From assembly GCA_037783415.1 (NCBI GenBank), contig JAZGTN010000059.1, forward strand, positions 5,146,001-5,210,000: a stretch of 64,000 bases of DNA, read 5' to 3'. The number at the start of each line of letters is the position of its first letter. Position 1 is the stretch's first letter. Origin of the DNA: Leptasterias polaris. Taxonomy: Eukaryota > Echinodermata > Asteroidea > Forcipulatida > Asteriidae. The notes under the pieces are model-generated. The model was not told the origin of the DNA, made no database searches, and saw nothing but the letters and a program-made list of their open reading frames with translations. Shown one piece after another: positions 52,771 through 64,000 of the stretch. Position numbers and translations under genes: made by a program.

Positions 52771-54485
52771 GTACTCATTGTGGTTATGACCTAATGGCAC
52801 CATTAGGCACCATGTATATCTTGCTCCACCTGTATTCCTGGCTTACAGGGTTAGCCATTAACTTCTGGGCTAGCTTTGTAGGGAAGGAATATTATTGCAG
52901 TTCCTTTCAGGCACGTATTAATTCTATTGTGAAAGAGCAGTGCCCTATTTCATAAAGTCTGTGAGCACAAAAACTTGCTAAGCACAGACAAATCTTGCTT
53001 AGCAGAAACAGGTTACCACATTCCAAAGTTAACATCATCTGCAACTAGTGACCCACTCATATTTTGCTTAGCAAAGAAATTTGCAAAGCAGTATTTTATG
53101 TTTCTTACAGTTTCATGACATTGGGCCATAATTGGTTTGTTCTGAACATTTGGACGGATGAGCTCCAGTCATCATGAAGAGACGATGACTAGAGCAGGCC
53201 TGGTACTTTGCTGCTGTAAGGCCGAGGCAGTTTTCCTGAATAACAGGCACCTCTAGGAGGGAAATTTAATTTCAACTGGAACATTTAAAAGGGCACCAAG
53301 GCAATGACCAGGGGACATGGAGGCAATTGCCACCATTGCCTCCATGAAGTATCAGGCCTACTAGGGCGCACTCATTGAAACTTTTATAACAACCAATCTG
53401 GCTCTTTTCTGAGCCAAACATCTACCTAGATCATATAACTTGCTTGAAAATGTTGTGCAAAAATGTTGTTTCTCTGGACTTATTGATTTTGTGTGTACAT
53501 CTGGGTTATTTTATGCAAGATGCAACATTTTAACAATTTCAAACTTGTGTGAAACAAAAATGCCAGCAGGGAATACTAATACAAATTTGAATGAACAAGC
53601 ACTTGAAAAACTAATAACTTATTGAAAAAACGGTACAGAAACTTAGGCTATCACAAGAAAGGTCATGACTACATTAACTATTGTACAAATGAATTTGTAT
53701 TTTGGGGGAAGAAATTAATGCTTGAATTTCCTTTCAAAATTAGAACTGAGATGATATCCTTACATTTTCAAATCTGCAAGTACTTTTACCTGTTTTGACT
53801 ACAGACATATTTATAAAATTTTGCTAAATTTTTAATTAGAAATTAAGCCCTATTTTCCATGGAACACCTCAGCTCAGCTCACAAATTTGCTTATCGCACA
53901 GAAAATAAATTAGCTTAACAGAAACTGGGTACCAGCCAAAATGCCATGTAGTTTACATGGTTAGGAGCTGGTAAACAACACAAATTTGCCACTTAATCTT
54001 TCTTAACATTCATAAAAATGTTAAGCTTAAAACATTTATCAGTTTACAAAAATGTACATGTCACAAAGGAAATAACATTTAATTTGGCTAGCTTAGCATG
54101 TTTGTCTGCTCAAGCACTTAATGACATGGTGTGTTCCACTTACAAGAACGATGCAAATGTTTGCAAACAACTTCTGGTGGAACGAAAAGTTGTGTGCTGC
54201 CAATGTTGGCAAACTTTATAGCAACAGACTTATTTCTCATTTGTCATTCGTGGATATTTAAAAATGGGCGGACACAACATGGCAGCAAGTAAAATTGATG
54301 ATACATTTTGCTGTCACGAAAATAGATAAACACACTTTTTAGTAGTGTGTACTACAAAATAGTTCGGTGATGTTTTTTTTTTTTATGAATAATAAGTAGG
54401 AAATAAATACATGAAATTTAAAGGAAATGGTATAAATGTGGGCCGTCATATTTACATCAGAAGTGTCACATAATTGGTTTCACAG
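52771..54485. other. Non-coding with two 'gctaagca' MITE copies
   Basis: MITE copies lie at 52935-53130 and 53855-54020. There are no splice-bounded ORFs otherwise. Short ORFs at 53440 and 54018 lack support. Confidence 0.45.
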
Positions 54486-54573
54486 AGCGATGTTGGCTTT
54501 GTGTTCGTGCAAGTGGAACGCTGCCCAGATAAACTTTGCCATTTTTACACTGAAATATTACAGTTTTCTTCAA
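54486..54573 (+). CDS. Candidate internal exon, unrecognised
   Basis: It is bounded by an acceptor-like 'ggtttcacag' and a strong donor (caa|gtaagt). The frame from the first base is open and protein-like: SDVGFVFVQVERCPDKLC, then HFYTEILQFSS. Amphipathic, Cys-containing. No neighbouring exon in phase was recognised. Confidence 0.35.
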
Positions 54574-55679
54574 GTAAGTAAATCTTCACGTCCAATTCTG
54601 TACTAAATCTTCACCCTACAGTTTTTAAAACAGATTAAATTTTATCATTAGAAGTTTGAACTTTTCCCGCCAAAAATTAAAATTAATTTTGTTTTTCTAA
54701 TTTGCCACAGTCGATATGTAAAATACTGTTTTCATTCATCATTTTAATCATTCACTCACTGTTTTACCGCCAGATTCTTTACCAAGTATCTTATTTGAAT
54801 TTTTTATTTATTTACAGTTAAAAACTCCAAATGAGAAAAGGTTCTAAAAGCTTTGGTGTGTAAAAATGTACACATTTGTAACACATATGTGACTAAACAG
54901 TGCATAGATACAGATAAGAAATGAAATGAAACTCGTAAAAGTGAAAGACCGGTGGGATATAAGCCTATGATTTAAAAAAATATCTTCAATATTTCAAGGC
55001 TATTCGAAACAAAAATTCACTGACTTTCAGGAGGCAAAAAAATCGGAAATCAGATTGCTTAGGAAGATTATCAAGCCTGCTGCATGTACAAAGATTCTTT
55101 TCTGTTTCAAGAAAGACTAGAGGAAAAAGCACAGAATACCACTGCATTCAATAATGTCAAAGCAACACTATTTGTTTTGTAAATTGGTGTGCTTACAGAA
55201 AATGTTGTCTGCCTTCTGGTGTTTGTCGCGGGTAGGAATGGGGATGGGGGGGGGGGATTGTAAACTCGAGTGAGTAACCGAGAGTGATGGTATCGAGCAC
55301 CCACCAGTCGAATGTAACTAAACCAAATATTCATAAACCTTGTCTCTTTTTGTCACTGTCTTTACCTCATGTTCCAGGTTGCAGGGGGATGGGGGATTGA
55401 TTCATGTTGTCCATTTGCAGCTACTTTTAGGGATTTGTTTGAACCATTTGGCATGATGAAGCCATGCTTGCTGAAGGAAATGCTCATTTGTTAGATGTAA
55501 AGATGGATTCATACTTGGATGAAGTTGAGAATACACTCAACTTCTTCAAGACAATCTATTTGTTTGTACTGCATGACTTGTATGTATTTCCATGAGGTTC
55601 ATGTAAGAGGTTTGACCCCAGGTCACATAAATGGTACCCTGCAAGGCTAGCACCCAGTGGACAAAACCATGTTGTAATT
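54574..55679. other. Non-coding, no gene seen
   Basis: A G run lies at 55245-55257. 55610-55650 and 56190-56240 share 'gaccccaggtca' on either side of the MITE, a small direct repeat. Confidence 0.4.
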
Positions 55680-56180
55680 GGGTGCGTTCGATTAGCTTCT
55701 CCGTGTGTACCGGGGATGTTAGCCACGCAACGAGGCTAATCGAACGCTTGGCACTCTGGGAAAATTAAGGTCAAACGTTTTTGCATGGCGGCAGGACCTA
55801 CAAAAGTGTAAGCTCCGTCGTCTGATCACTTGGAAAATGTCGATGTCCGTAACGACACAACTTAATTATAAAATATAAAATAACTTGCACACAGTCACCG
55901 TCTGTTTGTTTTCCTGGAAGTACGTTTCTTTTCCATTTCTCATAATTGTTTCATGACGATAAATCAAGTGTATTTTTTTACTTTTGTTCTTACGTCAAAT
56001 TCAACTTGTCCCCGCCATCTTGGTATGATACGTCATTACACCTGTGCATCCACCAGAGACCCGCTCGCTAGCTGGGGTTGTGGTGGCTTACACCCGGGGC
56101 AGACACGCGTATCACGTGATGGCTAATCGAACGCTCTCGTGTAAGTTTTAGTTACACGGGGAAGCTAATCGAACGCACCC
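55680..56180. mobile_element. MITE family 1 (501 bp)
   Basis: The ends are 'gggtgcgttcgattagcttc' and 'gaagctaatcgaacgcaccc', a perfect 20-bp TIR. Internal copies of 'gctaatcgaacgc' occur near both ends (about 55734 and 56122). Same family as 5500-5998. The target duplication is ambiguous because the flanks are A/T-rich. Confidence 0.8.
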
Positions 56181-56779
56181 ATTAGTAATGAGGTATGAAC
56201 TCTGACCCCAGGTCAAATTATTGGTAACCTGCATGGCGAGCATAATACCCATGTTGAATATCAGAGATATCAAATAAAGATGATCATAACATGCTAAATA
56301 GTGACCTTGTCTTCTTTCTAGTATCGTCGGTTTAAATTGAGGTCTACCTCCAGAAACGTGAGCACAATTTATATTTTATAATAGGATATGATGTTTTACT
56401 AAAGACAAAACAAGACAGGACATTGGGTTGGGGATAGGGCAAATGGGCAACTTGCAAAGGGGGGGGGTGTTAATATTTTTTTGGGGGGTGTGGCTTAAAA
56501 AAGAGAGGGGGGCATGATGATTGCTGTGATCCAAGCAGAACGAACATGCCTGCACAAACAGACAACACAGCATGCACGAGGACGGCACAATAATACATAC
56601 TCCATGCTCATGCATGGCCTCACTAAAAGCATGAACTTATTTAAACTTCAGAAACCATCTAACATGTTTTCTACCACCTACATTTTCACTCTGTCCGTCT
56701 CGGCGGGCCGTGGAGAGTCTTGTTCCTCGGAGAACGAGAAATCCCTGGCTAGGTTGGGTGTTGAGGGTACAGCTTCATG
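56181..56779. other. Non-coding, no gene seen
   Basis: It contains a G run at 56459-56467 and GT-rich low complexity at 56460-56515. Confidence 0.4.
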
Positions 56780-56944
56780 TCAATGCGGATCTCCCGGGAG
56801 CAACTCTTGATGCTTGACAGCATAGCGGAGCGTCTTGGCCTCCCTGAGGGAGGTGGATCCCTCTTGGTGAATCGCGCAGTGAGTCTTCATCACGCAGCGA
56901 GTCTTCATCACGCAGCGAGTCTTCATCACAGCTTGTGTTGTTGT
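56780..56944 (-). CDS. Candidate terminal exon with 18-bp internal repeats
   Basis: On the minus strand an acceptor ('attattgttctag') precedes 55 codons ending in TGA. The frame reads MKTRCVMKTRCVMKTHC, then QEGSTSLREAKTLRYAVKHQ and ELLPGDPH. The first part is made of three 18-bp repeats (gatgaagactcgctgcgt). The alternative frame gives DEDSLR repeats and stays open longer, so the frame is uncertain. The family is unknown. Confidence 0.35.
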   Translation of the reverse strand, partial: TTTQAVMKTRCVMKTRCVMKTHCAIHQEGSTSLREAKTLRYAVKHQELLPGDPH

Positions 56945-57982
56945 CTAGAACAATAATAAACAATGATGAATAAATCTTGATTCTGCAGTCTGATTTCAAG
57001 ACAAGGTACAGCATTGATTAATCAGAGAAAAAACTTTCTCTTTGCAGTTAAAATTACATTCAATTACATTCAAGTGGTCTGGTTGGCTAGTTCATTACTT
57101 TTCAATTTACACTGTACAAAGAAACACTAAGATATGAACCAGTGAAAAATGTGGTGGACTAGTGAAACAGCAAAGCTAACTATTCCTGGTGGTCAGATAG
57201 CACAATAAAGGGGCAAACATAGCCCCAAACACAATTTCATAGAGCTGCTGAAGCACAAAATGTAGCTTGAAGCACAACAAAACTGCTTACCAGAATAAAG
57301 TTACCAACCACAATACCGATATACCTGTACAATACATGTACATGTATGTGACTGGTATCCTTATTTATGCTTAGAAGAAAAATGTTGAGCAATATTTGCT
57401 ATCAATTTTTGCAAATGTCAACCTAGTAACTCTTGTAAATTATGCCCAACAAGTTCAGCTAACCTGAAGAATATTAGTAGGAGTAATTTTTCAAAATAAC
57501 AATGCTGTACCTCATCTTGATTAAAAGCAAGTAAACATACTAGAGGCACCAGTTTTGTTAGCATTACTGTAGCTTGCCTGTATTCCTTTTTAAATAAACA
57601 TACAAAATTAAGAAGTGCAAAACCATAACTCAAAAGTTTTAAGCATGCCATTTAACCAAACATTATTTATGTTCTATAGCCCCCAAAAATTAAAAATAAA
57701 CATTTTTAGAATGAATTTGCACTTGCAAGCAAGGCATGCTTTTATGCAGTGAAAACAAAATAAATAAGACATAACATTTTATACCGAGAGTCAATATAAT
57801 AATTTTGTATTTTTCCTAAAACTTAAAATTAGTTTACACAAAATTTGAAAGGATGAAATCTAAAACTTCTGTTTTTTTGTTTCTAAACAACAGACAGAAT
57901 TATTTATGAACAGGTCTTGGAATGGATCTGAATTTGGTAACGATACTTATTACAACAAGACATTTCAAAATGCAAATGTGTC
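56945..57982. other. Non-coding with one MITE copy
   Basis: 57228-57410 is a 'gctaagca'-family MITE copy. Otherwise AT-rich and without supported genes. Confidence 0.4.
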
Positions 57983-58346
57983 GTGTCGTGGCCGAGCGGT
58001 TAAGAGCACCAAACTCGAGCTCTGGTGTTTCTGTTCAGCAGAGTGTGGGTTCGAGTCCCGGTCGTGACACTTGTGTCCCTGAGCAAGACAGTTAACTATA
58101 ATTGCTTCTCTCCACCCAGGGGTAAAAAACCGTAAAATGGGTACCTGTGAGGGCAGAGATGGTTCTTGTGATTGATTTAGCCTAGTAGCGCATATATTGC
58201 AGCACAGGCTGTATACTCCCCAGGGAGCTGAGAAAGATTAAAAAGGAATGTTATTGGCCCAATGACCAGGGCACTAATGTAAAGCGCATTGAGACGTTAT
58301 TGTGAAATGCGCTATATAAGAACTGGTTATTATTATTATTATTATT
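57983..58346 (+). mobile_element. tRNA-derived SINE with Deu-like tail, 9-bp TSD
   Basis: The head (57983-58070) is a Ser/Leu-type tRNA relic with a long variable arm, an A box 'tggccgagcggttaagagc' and a B box 'ggttcgagtcc'. The body leads to 'aaagcgcattgagacg' and 'gcgctatataagaactgg', then an ATT repeat. The 9-bp duplication aaatgtgtc lies at 57974-57982 and 58347-58355. This is a recent, nearly full-length insertion; it has no separate tRNA function. Confidence 0.92.
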
Positions 58347-58355
58347 AAATGTGTC

Positions 58356-60135
58356 ATACATTCACAGTTTAGATAAATCACATTCTTTACAAAATGACAA
58401 GTATAAAATAAATTTGGCAGATATTTGAATTGGCAGACCCAATGCAAGTGCTACAGCAAACCATTTCAGAAGTCGGGTACTAGACTAAAGTTTTAACAAA
58501 ACACAACATCATGTTTGTTTGTTTATTTCAGGTGGTGTCCTTGAAATGTGATGGCTCTTTAAAGGGTTCTGTCCTGCATTGCTGAGCAAAATTTTTATAA
58601 TTGAAACGCAGCACCAAGTTAATGTGTAGCAGTAACTTCAAATGAACCTATCCCAAACCCATTAGAAAAAAGCAAACTCAAAAGAACCCGAACCCTATCC
58701 AAAACCCAAACCATGTTACACACAAAAAATACATTTAAGATTTATCTTCAATTAACCAAAATGCAACATTAGTATTGTAGCGTAGTCGAGAGCGCATAGA
58801 ACTGAACCAAAACAAGGAACCAATATTTAGCTGGCTTTAAATTCTAGCCAAATGTTAATTTAATCAATATTCCTAATAGTTACACAAATTTACATAAATT
58901 AGGTGGAGACCTACATGTACATGTAGGCCCTTATGAGCAATATATACAAAATAAAAGCAGTTGGTACTTAACAAATGTATAGAAAATGAACAGAGTCCCT
59001 ATCGTGGCTGGTACAAACTATAATTTAGGTAAAACAACTGGTATGAATCTAAAATAATGTCTTGAAAAGAACTCTCCAAAGTATTCAAAACTCACTCTGT
59101 GTTTGGTGTACCTATAAAAAAAATGACTATATCAACTCAGCCCTCCACACACGATGTTGCTTGGTCGCACCCAAAAAGCCAACTCAACCCAGCTCTGCCC
59201 ACAACCGAAAAACCAAGAACCAAGGATGCACAATTGAACAAAAAGTCTTTGTTAACAACTAGAACATGCTGTATGTGAATGGTGTATTAACTAAACAAAA
59301 GTAACTAGACTCAATGGGTTTTACAAAAAGAAGTAGTTTTACAGGTGATACTGCATTGTGTTCTTACATAAGTTTGAATAAAAGAACCCTAGTTCAAAAG
59401 AAAATGTGACCTGGACTAGTCCACATCCACCACAGGGGAGGAGGCTGAACCCTGGACCAAAGCACAAATGTTGGGGGGTATTTTCACTACAGTATGAACC
59501 AACCAGATTGAGAATATATATAAATTGCCTACAATTTTTGCCAAGGTCCAAAACCATGCCCAACAATAATTAATAAAGGATTTTAATTTTAAATAACCAC
59601 CAGCAAGAACAAAAACCAGGCAATAAACAAAGCAGAAAAGTGAGTAGGTGAGAATTTATCACTAATATGCAGCAGTCCTTACCAAGTGCTTTATCACTCC
59701 CAACGGGCGTCTTAAATCACTCAATATTTTTTCGTCGTTACACAGCTCTTTGAATTATGAGACGCATTTACATGGCAGTTTGTAAGGGTTTACAAAAAAG
59801 ATGATGTGGCAAAATCAGCAGCCAACCATGCCAGAAACACAGATGAAGCAAACCCCTTCACTTAATGTGCACTTGTTTCTTTTTATACATGCATTGCACA
59901 ATACAGGGGACCTATGGCTTTATGTTCCATCCAAAGAATGAAGCATTAATCACTTCTCAAAGACACATGTATCAGGAACCAACTGTACCACTAGGCCACT
60001 GTACATACATAGCCCTACATGTACATACATGTAGGACTCTTCCTCTGTGCATGCTGTACACAGATTCAGAGTCCTAAATATTAGGGCACGTTTCTGGGGC
60101 GGAAAATTTTCAAGGCTTCATAATTCAAATCTTAC
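58356..60135. other. Non-coding, no gene seen
   Basis: AT-rich. Short ORFs at 59062, 59339 and 59865 lack splice context or familiar composition. Confidence 0.4.
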
Positions 60136-60224
60136 CTGCAAGAAGCCACTAATTTCACCGGATTCACATTCCATGGCGGCATACATTTTTCTGCGTTGGG
60201 TTTTGGACGTTGTATATTCCTCAT
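60136..60224 (-). pseudogene. Inverted, decayed copy of the 60538 exon
   Basis: Read on the minus strand it gives NEEYTTSKTQRRKMYAAM, then ECESGEISGFLQ, with a donor GTAAG at 60135-60131. This is nearly the same as the plus-strand exon. Upstream of this part the homology continues, but the frame is broken by indels, so it is a pseudo-exon. Confidence 0.6.
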
Positions 60225-60414
60225 TAATCCGTTATTTTCATGAAATATTAATGCAGCTCTCAACGTTAAAAAACTCTTTATTAAAAGAAAAACCAAGATG
60301 CGGGCATTTGCATTTTGTGTTCAGGCGCAGATTACGCATAACGTGCCAACACTTTTTGGTCACAGTATTTTGACTGCACAGCGTACACGCAAAACGCAAC
60401 GCACGATATGCGCG

Positions 60415-60470
60415 TTAATAATAATAAAGCATATAGCGCCTTAAAAATGCAAGGCCTCAAAGCGCTTCAT
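60415..60470 (-). mobile_element. SINE tail fragment
   Basis: 'aataataataaagcatatagc' (read as short pieces) and 'aagcgctt' resemble the reverse complement of the SINE 3' tail. Confidence 0.35.
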
Positions 60471-60537
60471 CCTGCGTCTTACACGCGAATGTGCGCATAC
60501 ATGTATGCACGGCAGACACTGTGAGAAGACGAACAAA

Positions 60538-60669
60538 ATGGAGTTTTCTTTAACGTTGGGAGCTGCATTATTTCACGAAAATGAGGAATATATGACGACC
60601 AAAACCCACCGCAGAAAAAAGTATGCCGCCATGGAATGTGAATCTTGTTTAATTAGTGGCTTCTTGCAG
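60538..60669 (+). CDS. Candidate first coding exon, unrecognised
   Basis: The ATG at 60538 (aaaATGG) opens MEFSLTLGAALFHENEEYM, then THRRKKYAAMECESC and LISGFLQ, ending at cag|gtaaga. It is 132 nt, phase 0. The upstream 60390-60530 is CpG-rich and may be its promoter. The second, inverted copy at 60136-60224 conserves the protein, with few changes and the same donor. A phase-0 exon candidate lies at 61492. Confidence 0.45.
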
Positions 60670-61207
60670 GTAAGATTTGACTTATGAAGCTTTGAAATTT
60701 TTCCACCCAAGAAATGGTACTTGATATCCAGGACGTCACTGTAGTATAATACGAAAGTGAAAGGCCGCCAGGGCTAGCCACATACATGTAAATGTACAGT
60801 GCCTTTAAAAAATAGCTAAGATCCAAGCCCCGAGGAAAGTCCAGATCAATGACAAGAAACACAAGGGTTTAAAAGTATTATACTGTCTAAAGATCATAAA
60901 CAAATAAATAAGTATAAGAATTCAATAAATATTAATCAACTGTAAAACCATAAATAAACTTGAACTTTTCTACTTGACCCACTTGACCTATGTACATCTT
61001 TATCTCCAATGATTTTGAAAATATTAAACATTGATTTAATGTTATCACGTCATCGATGACGTCATCATCCCAAATGTTTGCGCTTTTATCGAAACACTTA
61101 GGAAAGGTAAGTACATGGTTTTAGTTTAAAGTTAAAACCCATTTTGGTTCACGAGATACTGTATGATTTTTGCATACCGTACACAGTATGATCAAACAAT
61201 CTTTTAA

Positions 61208-61368
61208 CCCTTGCTACTGTCTGACCATTCAATATCATCCACTGTGGTTTTGAATGGTAGATAAACTATACCAGCCTGCAATAAATATCATCTACACAGT
61301 ACACACAGTGCACAAACATGACAAATGGTTGGTCAACTCACTGGAAAATGTTACCAAGAGTAGGAGGG
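61208..61368. mobile_element. TTAA-flanked 161-bp MITE
   Basis: TTAA lies at 61204-61207 and 61369-61372. The TIRs are 'cccttgctact' and 'agtaggaggg'. The interior contains 'ccattcaatatcatccactg', shared with the copies at 37590-38875. Confidence 0.75.
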
Positions 61369-61491
61369 TTAATAAGTGAGAGAATAAAAAACCCAGATTA
61401 AACACTTCTACTTGACTGTACATGCAGTAAGGAATGCCCCAAATTGTTAATGATGCTATTGAAATAAAGCTTACCATTTTATTCACCGTAG

Positions 61492-61578
61492 CTGAAGGGC
61501 ACACTCAGTGGGCCTAGAACGCCTTTGGCCAGGCATAGTGGTCACGTCGATCAACGAGGCCTGGGTCTCGGTGTTTGA
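61492..61578 (+). CDS. Candidate terminal exon, unrecognised
   Basis: An acceptor ('ttttattcaccgtag') is followed in phase 0 by LKGTLSGPRTPLARHSGH, then VDQRGLGLGV and a TGA at 61576. It would join in phase to the 60538-60669 exon. Short, so a chance ORF is possible. Confidence 0.25.
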   Translation: MKGTLSGPRTPLARHSGHVDQRGLGLGV

Positions 61579-62110
61579 TGAGAAGCGAACCAATGTCGAT
61601 CTGTTTCAGTTTAAGTTATTGTCTGTTATTAAACGTCGTACCACTCACTTAAGCAGGTGGATATCTCAGTGAAACCTCCTCTTCTAATCCGTGTTTTCCA
61701 TTAAGCCATCAGAAGTGTCAAACGGGGGGAAAATCACGCTGAACTTTCAATGAGTTTGAGATTTATGTGTGCAACAGCGTGTTAATGATGTTCAATGGAC
61801 TTTCCAAATTTGCTCACAATGTATGGCCGGCTGCGCGCTGGTTGTGTGTGAATCGTCTTGGTGGTAGACTTGATTTCAAGTCTTGATCGCGGTTATTTCT
61901 CTGTCAGCTCGCAAAGACGGAGGTTAATCCACAAGAGGGCGCTATTTTAGGCTAAAAACCACGAGGACAGACTTGGAACCAAGTCTATCTTGGTGGTGAA
62001 TTCTCGTGTTGATTTGTCACAACTTTTCCCACGAGAGGGCGCTATCATCAACAAACCATTCTCGCAACACGAAACGCTCCAAGAGGAGTGTTATCAGCAG
62101 AGTTGCCCAT
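61579..62110. other. Non-coding, no gene seen
   Basis: Two 'agagggcgctat' words occur at about 61933 and 62034. Confidence 0.4.
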
Positions 62111-62335
62111 ACTTTTATAGTCTGTAATCCCCCCCAAAAAAAATATATATATATAGTCCTATAATTAATAATTAAATAAATAAATAAAAATAAAAATAAA
62201 ATAATAATAATAATAATTATAATAATAAATAAATAAATAAATAAATGAAATAAAATATTAACAAAATAAAGAAATAATAAATAAATACCCAGTCAACCTC
62301 CCCTCCTCCCAAAAACCAAATAAATAAAGAAAAAC
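62111..62335. repeat. A/T-rich simple repeats
   Basis: Runs of (ta)n, (taaa)n and (taa)n. Minus-strand ORFs across it are low-complexity artefacts. Confidence 0.95.
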
Positions 62336-64000
62336 ACGAAAAAAACAAAAGAAAACAGCTATCATTTGGATAAGAGGCAACGGAGGAGGAAGTTGGTTTG
62401 GTCAATCCACGCGAACGGCATTCAAATTTACAGCAGCTTTTTGTAGGGTGCATTTTGGTCATTCAAATTTCGTTGGAAAATGTGTAGCTAAATGGACGCT
62501 TTGTTGCCTTTAAATTTTAAAAGGTTTACAAATGATCTGTGAATCACTCACATTGTATTAGAACCACCCACTTTCTTTATGTTCTCCGGCAACGAATTAC
62601 ATTAAGTAGGCCTAGGCCTACAATATCCCCTTGTGTTTTCTGTTTTTCAAACATCGAGTTAAATTTATTATCTCACGTGATAAAAACTTTTGTTTTACTA
62701 ATTTCTCACAATAGGCAAACATATTTTAAGGAACCTTTCTACCGTTACTTACTTTAAATCATGTAAGTTATGTGTGAATCTGTGAACATTTGTGTTTTTC
62801 GATCTTACCAATAGTGTACAGGGCCTTTAAGGTATCTTTCCATTGTCCATTGCCTAGGCCTCTTGCCATTTTTCTCTTAGAAACCGGTTAAGCAGCTTTC
62901 AGATGGTACTTGTGTGTTTTGATCTTTTTCTGGTAAGCATAATTATTTTTGTGCGTGCTTTATGGCTATGAATTTATAGGCCCCGGACACGGATTTCACA
63001 CAAGCTGTAAAACACCTCAGAAACGAGTCGGCATTTGATGTTTGTCAGACCTTCCCAAAGCACCGGTGAAATCGCCCTAAGCACAACTGCACTCTTGGAG
63101 ACTAACTATATCACCGAACTTTGTCCTCCCGAATTGCTTTGTATTGGTTACAAAACAGGGAGTAAGACTAATTCACATGAATACAATTTGGAATAAACGA
63201 ACGACAAACAATATTACATGAAATCGTTTTCGTTCTATAGTATTTTTTAGGCCTACCATTATCTAACTCGTAGGCTATTTTCTCTATATGTAACTAATTT
63301 TGCATGTTTAAAAAAATATTTTACAAGGCACAAATTTCCCCTGATGTCAAAGCTTTATGCAAAAACAAAAAATAGCAGACAAGACCTTGGTTGCCAGTTC
63401 TTACACTTTATCATTACCTCCCAGGCTTCAATCTTTGGAGATTATTCGTCATGATATATTGTTTAATTTTAATGTCTCAATTAGGAGTAATAGCTCGGTG
63501 AGTTTTGCTTTTAGGAATAATAAATGGACCCAATCTTTCTTCAAATGGGGCCATAACTGAAAAGGGGTACCCGTCCACTGATCTCAAAAAGTATTAACCG
63601 AACATGAATGTTTTAGAGTGAAGGCCGCCCGTCAGCCCCAAAACTTGCGGGCCTTTTTCGCAACAGAAAGGTATTGTTTTTGTAACCAGCTCACATCAAG
63701 TTTCGGTCATTGCATTGATTACGTACTAGAAAGTATTTTAAGTTATTAGTAAATGCCACTCCCGTAAATTAAATACCGAGTTTCGTTGAGTGTATAAATG
63801 GAATGTGTTGGATAATGAATCCACTGGGAGAGTATTCATCTAATTGGTAAAGTAAATTGCCAACTGCCAAATTGCCAAATTGCCTTGCCAACTGCTTCAG
63901 TAAATTAACTATTTAATAAACAACATATATTTAACCTAAGCGACATGTATAACATATCTGTTTAAGATGTGTATGTTGCCTCAGAATTACAATTACCTGC
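62336..64000. other. Non-coding, no gene seen
   Basis: Short ORFs only. 63620-63660 has a possible stem ('aaggccgcccg', 'cgggccttt'). 63855-63895 repeats 'ttgccaactgcc' and 'aaattgcc'. Confidence 0.4.

Noticed and set aside
57983..58070. A tRNA gene
   Set aside because: It is the head of a SINE with body, ATT tail and TSD, and its cloverleaf is degraded.
62217..62462. 81-codon minus-strand ORF
   Set aside because: It is mostly a simple A/T repeat.

Overview
The window looks like nuclear DNA of a marine invertebrate deuterostome, most probably an echinoderm. It is AT-rich and intron-like. It carries a tRNA-headed SINE with a Deu-like tail, a Penelope-like element with a hammerhead ribozyme, an Ngaro-type tyrosine-recombinase retrotransposon, many short TIR elements and recurrent 'taggccta' and 'tacatgta' words. 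Species assignment is inference. There are no bacterial operons, rRNA genes or CRISPR arrays. Most of the window is repeats and mobile DNA; host genes appear only as isolated exon-like fragments.

Layout. 0.5-0.7 kb holds a relic of an Ngaro terminal repeat. 1.3-18.1 kb is a maze of inverted and direct duplications. At its heart is a nearly perfect palindrome (arms 4021-5811 and 6371-8141) inside an older, diverged inverted repeat, and a short exon-like module recurs about 12 times across the maze. 18.6 kb holds a decayed Penelope ribozyme remnant. 19.4-21.7 kb holds a candidate promoter and first exon, then a broken gene with acidic PIN/FEN-like motifs and a Cys-rich tail. 21.7-24.4 kb is a 5'-truncated non-LTR retrotransposon whose long ORF ends in four C2H2/C2HC zinc fingers. 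24.6-25.4 kb is a foldback element with one arm amplified into a 63-bp minisatellite. 26.8-30.6 kb is a candidate CACTA-like element: TGACTCA-rich ends and imperfect TIRs enclose a spliced gene remnant. 31.7-35.0 kb has a TA-flanked TIR element containing another TIR element, then a TTAA-flanked element. 36.0-37.1 kb is a LINE 3' fragment. 37.2-38.0 kb has two exon-like ORFs. 40.9-44.5 kb has several MITEs, including a hAT MITE with a perfect 8-bp TSD, and a CCAATTGG-rich array.

44.6-45.4 kb (minus) is the 3' coding part of an unrecognised host gene interrupted by one stop and one frame change. 46.3-47.75 kb (minus) is a 5'-truncated Penelope-like element with a 13-bp TSD. 47.96-52.77 kb is an almost complete Ngaro element: A1, gag, RT/RNase H (one frameshift), B1-A2, tyrosine recombinase, B2. 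52.8-64 kb is mostly non-coding, with MITEs, the SINE (9-bp TSD), isolated exon candidates at 54.5, 56.8, 60.5 and 61.5 kb, and an inverted second copy of the 60.5-kb exon.

Coordinates of exons and element borders come from reading splice signals, repeats and duplicated target sites by eye. No alignment or database search was possible.
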